Shown: piece by piece, positions 37,171 through 42,186 of the stretch | Position numbering within the stretch: the first letter of the stretch is position 1 | How the letters are laid out: each line of letters opens with the position of its first letter | Source: Setaria digitata | Taxonomy: Eukaryota > Nematoda > Chromadorea > Rhabditida > Setariidae | DNA length: 42,186 nt | Direction of reading: 5' to 3' | NCBI GenBank assembly: GCA_003640385.1 | Contig: RCAB01000521.1 | Span: 1 to 42,186, forward strand | Notes under the pieces: generated by a model | Database searches by the model: none | Seen by the model: the letters and a program-made list of their open reading frames with translations, nothing else | Told to the model about the DNA's origin: nothing | Program-made: the position numbers and the translations under genes

Positions 37171-39085
37171 GTTAGGTTCATCTTACCACTCATATCTGCG
37201 CCATTAGTGTCTAATTTGATAGTGATATTTTTTTTTAACATAAGGGAGTTTCTGAGAGTAACATTTAATTCACAGAGTGAAATTCTTGTGATATATAAAA
37301 TTGGCTTAAAAGAATTTGCTTAAAAATGGATAACTGATTCCTGAAAAGATTCATAACTTTACAATTAATCAATATTTGAATCTCGAGATCAATCAATATT
37401 TGCAGCCTCGAAAATAACCAACATCTGTAACCCCAAAAACTAACGAAGTAGAAAGAGAAAAAAGAATGATATGCATAACCGATAACTATATCTACGTCAT
37501 CTCATTATCAATAGATACAGTACACCGTGTATCATCAACAAATAAAATGACATTTAAATGATAACAATCATACAGAGTGTTGTCTAAAAAGAGATTTGTT
37601 AACAGCATACATCTAAATAAATGTAAAAAATTTAAAAAAAAAAGGAAAAAAAGTCAGACAGTTGTACTCCTCACCTCTCTTACTCTCTCTCCCAGTACTA
37701 TTTTTATTGATTGTGCTTTCTTTTAAATTTAATGGCAAATTCGTTTGAATTTCTTTTTTTTTTTTTTTTTAAATAGCGTGATATGTTTGCTTTACATAAT
37801 GTAATTTATTAAATAATTAAATAATGGATGTCAAAAAAAAATGTCGTTGGTACTTTTCTTGGAAATGTTTTAGAAAATTAAACAATAAAAAAACAGTAGA
37901 GTATTTCCTAAAACAGTTAAATATAATTATAAATGGTTTCAATAACAGTAATAATAGTAACATTAATATTCACAGCTTTCATCGCTTCTTTTTTGTTACC
38001 AATTAATTAACGTGATTATTTTAATTCCTTTTATGATCATTTTATCATTTTTAATCTACTTTATAGATCACCTAATAATTTTTGTAATTTTTGATCACTG
38101 ATAAAACATTGAAAAGAAAAAGGAAATTGCTGCCATGACAATATGGCTCCTTTTACTCGCGATATTTTTGAAGATTACTTGAAAAATACTTGGAGGTTTA
38201 ATTTAAATCTAAAATTTAAGTTGCAAATACATTTATAAAGAAAAAGAAAACTTAAAAAGCGAAATAAGTAAAATTTGAAGGGGAATTTTTATTTTTTTAG
38301 TCTTTTATAAAATTCGAAGGTAAATTTTTTTGCGAAAGGAAAATTTTTGAAAAATTTAGGAATAATCCAATTTAATATAATGTATCAATAAATAAATAGA
38401 AAAGACTGAGGAACATTAAAGAATAATTTATTTTAAAAAAAGTCAATCTTGACAGCTGAACTTAAAAGTTTCTGTTTTCAAAACTGAGTGAAATTTTGTC
38501 AGGAAATTAAAATTTATAGGATCTCTTGAGCAACAAAGGGCACCAGAATATTACAAGTATTTGTTTCATTAACAAATTATTTCAGTTCCAAACCATTCGC
38601 TTTCCGAACACTAAAGCATAGGGATAGAAATTTGATTATCAAATAAAAGATTTCATATATTCCAATTTAAGTATTTCATACTTGCTCTCAGAACGTCCAT
38701 CTCCAGAATATATTTGAACTTTATTTTCAAAATACATTAGAAAAGGATAACTTTAGGAATTCAAAGGAAAAGTGACCACTTTTTTTGAAAAAAAATAGAA
38801 TCCAGCAATGCGAAGTAAACCGTTAAATATCAATTTAAAATAGTTAAAAATGTAAACTAGTCTAAATAAATTCGATGTTTGAAGTGAAGTCTGCAAGTAT
38901 TTCAAGTTTACTCTAGATTTCGGTATTCTATTTGAGGTCTTGCTTTATTCTCACATATTCTAATTAAATAATTTCAGTTCGCTCAAATTCAGATATTTCA
39001 TTCCTCTCTAAGTACTTCAGTTCTATTTGAACTTCGATATTTACTTAATTAACTAATGTCTCGACACTCACCCAAATATCCACAA
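37171..39085. other. Non-coding stretch downstream of the orphan exon
   Basis: AT-rich with no supported exon. Contains the degenerate 24-25 bp triplet repeat at 37367-37440, a CT-rich patch at about 37665-37692 and a poly(T) run near 37748. The frame of the orphan exon stays open to 37323 but turns hydrophobic and AT-rich after the donor, so that extension is probably intron. Confidence 0.5.
37367..37440. repeat. Three degenerate tandem units of 24-25 bp
   Basis: Units 37367-37390, 37391-37415 and 37416-37440 all follow AATCAATATTTG...CTCGA; the third has diverged (AACCAACATCTG...CCCCA). Small local tandem duplication. Confidence 0.6.
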
Positions 39086-39345
39086 AAAAAAAAAAAAAAA
39101 AGGAATGAACAAAGACCATCGAAACCCCATTGACCCTGTGGACTTCTCTCAGCAAGTCTGATTTTCGCAATCTGCCCTTAGCCCGATAGTAGGGGAGCGA
39201 TTTGCAACACAGTTTCCCCGTTCTTGAAATGGCAAGAAATTTGGATTTGGATTGAGCTTTTTGTTGGACGTGTTGTATTTCAATAGGAACTCCAGGTTGA
39301 CAGTGTAAACTAACGTTTGACTTGACGTTTGTCCTCTACTAAGTT
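39086..39345 (-). other. GC-richer island with a long open minus-strand frame ending in poly(T)
   Basis: Roughly 45% G+C against about 25% around it. On the minus strand one frame is open from just after TAG (near 39342) to the 18-T run at 39085, about 85 codons, including GKLCCKSLPYYRAKGRLRKS and SDLLREVHRVNGVSMVFVHS. It has no early ATG. On the plus strand a short ORF (MNKDHRNPIDPVDFSQQV, from 39105) is also present, and GGGGA/TCCCC can form a stem near 39193-39219. It lies about 120-380 bp upstream of the SANT-like ATG, so it could be promoter sequence, a repeat-family fragment or a small RNA gene ending in T. Not identified. Confidence 0.35.
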
Positions 39346-39445
39346 TGCTTGCCAGATTTTAATGCTATTTGTGCCGTAAAATTTTTTCACATATGCAAAA
39401 TATTTTTGAAAAATTTAATTATCGATGAATTGTTAAATAAGAAAA

Positions 39446-39463
39446 ATATTTGCAGAACTGAGG
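39446..39463 (+). promoter_or_regulatory. Candidate trans-splice acceptor before the SANT-like gene
   Basis: AATATTTGCAG ends at 39455, 8 nt before the ATG at 39464. This arrangement is typical of spliced-leader acceptor sites in nematodes. If instead an upstream coding exon ends in phase 1, the frame would read through as GAA CTG AGG ATG. Confidence 0.45.
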
Positions 39464-42186
39464 ATGAAAACTGATAATTTGACTGGTAAGCAGGACGAAA
39501 CTAGCAGCAATCGGCAACAGGAGCTGGAACCATCCACATCACAGCTTAAGTCATCAACTTTTGCAAGTTTGACGGTTGATAATGAACACTCGGATGAATT
39601 GTCACCAAGTGAAGGTGATGCGATCCAATTTTTTTTTCTCTTTAAAACAACATAAAAAAAAATTTCAACATAAAAAATTTTATCATTAATTGCGAATTAC
39701 GAACTGCTGGAACAAATGCTCTGTAATTCCATAATTAGGTTCTTTGAAATAAGCATATTGAATCTAACAGTAAGTATGGCGCAATATACTGAAATTATTA
39801 GTATTTTGCTTGCAAGGAGTGAATTCTGGAAATATATGCTGTAGTTCTTAGTTACCTATTTATTTTAGTTCTATATTATTTCGACAAATGTCTAATTTAA
39901 AGAAAATTATTCAGATCGGATGTCTAATGATCAACCTCGAAGAGCAGCAAATGTAAAGGAAAATCTTCAGGTAGTGGGAATTTCCCTGAACCTCTATATT
40001 GCTGATTATAATTTAACTTTTTTTTTTATTTTAACCTTTAATTAATACAAGGAGCTTTTGTGAATTATTTACTGGTTTTCGATATATTGCAGTTTTTAAG
40101 CAACAAATTTGATTTTGGTGATCGAGACGAGAAGCCAACTTATAATTTTACTTTACCACCTTTAAAAGAGGTAACAGCAGTTATTTTAATTAAATTCTAA
40201 AAATATCTCAACAGGCAAAAAAAGGAGCTTTTGCAGATATTTTCAAGTTCTTTTCGTGTATTTATATTTCATTTACGAATTATTATTGCTGGTAACAGAC
40301 TTTTTCCTTTATTAGAATAAAGGCAAGGAGTGGACAATCGATGAACTGAAAATATTGCACAGCTGTATAAATTCGTATGTTACTTTCTGTCATTTTACTA
40401 TTCTACTATTCATATTGGAGATTCTTCATTCAATTTATCTCTTAGTGAATACTGCTGCCGTGATATTGAGCTTTTGAATTCTCATGCAAATTTTGGCTGA
40501 CAATTAGAAATAAGTATAATTAGTATTTTTTTAAACCTTTCGGTTCTTTTTTTATACTGCCCAACTTATTACACTGGATAGGATATGATCGTTTCCTGTT
40601 TTGAATTTGAATAGCAATTAACTCGGTCTAAAATGATTTGTAAAAATTTTTCTTAATTTTCTGATTTTGGTACTATTTAGTTACGGCATAAATGATAATT
40701 GTCTCTTCTATGCAACGAAAAATATTCCAAACCGCTCGATGCTTGATATCCGCGAAAAAATTTCTGGAATTCGTGAGTTGGCTCGATTAAGACAAGAGAT
40801 GCGAGCTGAAACACGAAAAAATGAGTGGCTGAAAGAAGTCATAGTACCTTCTAAAACGAGTGAGGTAGCTTTTCATTAATGTTTTATATTTTAATTGACT
40901 TCTGAAGATAGAATGGGCACCTCATTTTAATTGCCGAAGCATGCAAAACGGCTTTTTATCGATTGAATACGTTCATTCAATTATGAAGTTAGCCACATAC
41001 TTCGTTATTGATTCTTCCATAAATTTTTGTTAGTTCTGCTACTTCCACGTATTTAGAAGGAATGAAGATCGATTTTAAGAATAATAGTGATATGGAATAA
41101 ATATATTCATCAAGTACGACATCCTATACGTTATTAGCTCTCCTGAAGCATTTGTTGTGTAGAACTAGCATCAACTTTTTCATTATGCATAATAAACGGT
41201 TCTTTTAATGTAGTGAAAATTTCCCATCCAGATTCAGAACTGGTCAAGTGCGATTCAAGCTATTCAGACCAGAAAACGCCGAATCACGGATTATACTGAT
41301 TCAGCTTTACTGGTGGATTTTTTTTTTTTGAATAATATTTATCATTTTTAAGCTCTGCTTAATGCACCTTTATATATGAAATCGGCATCTTAGCACTCTC
41401 CTTCAGTCTTTATTACATAGTTGTCGTGAAAAAAGTACTTTGTTATTTTGCCGAAAATATTTGTGCCTCATAAAATCGTTTAAAAAAGATCTCATTATTT
41501 TCTTTGCTTGGAAATCGTAATCTTGACCTTTACAACACTACAATTCTGCAGTGTTCATATTTTAACGTAGAATGTTACTTTATCTTTGAAGAGACGTTTA
41601 TAAAGCATTTTGAAATTCGACAGCTTTGAGTGGCGAAGTAAGAAGATTTCTGCTTTCAGGACTATTTTGGGCAAGAAGTCAAGTGTCGACCAGCATCTGT
41701 GGATACCAGAAAATATTTCAGGGTGACTGATTCGTTAAGTGGTAGAGCTGCTAACAGAAGGCAGGTTGTCGATTGTGCTGATTATTATCGTTTTCTGCAG
41801 GCATGTCTTTCAGGAACAACATGTGGATGCAAACCTTTCGGTTAGTTTCTTCGTTTTGATTCTTTGTAAAAAGCGTTAATTTATAAGTCAGTTAATAGTT
41901 CGCTGCAATGAATTTTAAGCTAGTGAAAAGATAATCTGATTTGAAGTATTTGCTCTGAGTTATGCACAATTTGGTCACATTGGGGCAAATATAAAAAAAA
42001 ATGTAAAATCAAACAGTTTTCATAATTTTGCGTTCGTTGTTTAAACTTATTTGTTTCAAAATAGCCTCCCTAGTTTACCATATTATTGAACAAAGTGTTA
42101 GTAAATTTATACGTGTAGGAGGTGCTGAAGTTTCAGATGCTGCCATAATTTTAAACATCTTGGAAGAAATCCAGAAGGAAGTTGAT
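39464..42186 (+). CDS. SANT/Myb-like nuclear protein, 5' part, runs off the right edge
   Basis: Eight exons, all in phase: 39464-39614, 39915-39970, 40093-40170, 40316-40374, 40681-40864, 41232-41312, 41660-41840, 42119-42186; 286 codons to the edge. Residues 1-70 are acidic and Ser/Gln-rich (probably disordered). FDFGDRDEKPTYNFTLPPLK leads into KGKEWTIDELKILHSCI and IPNRSMLDIREKISGIREL, the Trp-first helix and recognition-helix pattern of a SANT/Myb fold (about 99-150). A basic coiled-coil-like stretch ELARLRQEMRAETRKNEWL, an EIQNWSSAIQAIQTRKRR segment, and a Cys-containing part (FLQACLSGTTCGCKPFGG) follow. The SANT-plus-downstream-Trp layout recalls SNAPC2, the snRNA-activating complex subunit; this is a hypothesis from memory, not a firm identification. 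Probably nuclear. Confidence 0.7.

Noticed and set aside
1..42186. Wolbachia-derived nuclear insertions, tRNA genes, SL RNA, CRISPR arrays, transposases
   Set aside because: I scanned by eye for bacterial-like coding, tRNA B-box sequences, the SL1 22-mer and transposase motifs and saw none; a covariance-model or repeat-library search could still find short or decayed ones.

Overview
The window is nuclear DNA from an animal with small exons, AT-rich introns and about three quarters A+T. Splice sites are mostly TTTCAG-type acceptors and GTAAGT-like donors, and three genes look most like their nematode and vertebrate orthologues. Intron sizes, base composition and candidate trans-splice acceptors fit a clade III (spirurid, probably filarial) nematode; that placement is inference. 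Two N positions (4380, 4464) mark a draft assembly. I saw no bacterial operon, CRISPR array, tRNA, rRNA or transposase gene.

Layout. (1) 59-4297, plus strand: 3' seven exons of a lysosomal beta-hexosaminidase (GH20, hex-1/HEXA-HEXB type), cut at the left edge. (2) 4300-11550: long low-complexity intergenic stretch. (3) 11553-12981, plus strand: a compact two-exon gene for a 46-residue basic protein of unknown function, with TATA box, initiator and poly(A) signal. (4) 15827-24127, minus strand: complete 15-exon ABCD4-type half ABC transporter, 613 residues. (5) 24128-30840: intergenic, almost featureless. (6) 30841-36490, minus strand: complete 14-exon cytosolic Xaa-Pro aminopeptidase (APP-1/XPNPEP1), 616 residues. 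(7) 36956-37170: an orphan coding-looking island. (8) 39086-39345: a GC-richer island with a long open frame on the minus strand. (9) 39464 to the right edge, plus strand: 5' eight exons of a SANT/Myb-like protein, weakly reminiscent of SNAPC2.

The exon models were built by hand. In all four multi-exon genes the reading phases close exactly across every intron, and the first three align with well-known families nearly end to end. The genes are housekeeping or lysosomal functions with no sign of a shared operon; hexosaminidase and ABCD4 both act in the lysosome, which is probably coincidence. Most other open frames are antisense or AT-rich chance frames. Points worth following are the 46-residue gene, an ABCD4 nucleotide-binding domain lacking the Q-loop glutamine, a probable GC-AG intron, a perfect hairpin covering a decoy splice acceptor in ABCD4, and the two unexplained islands between app-1 and the SANT gene.
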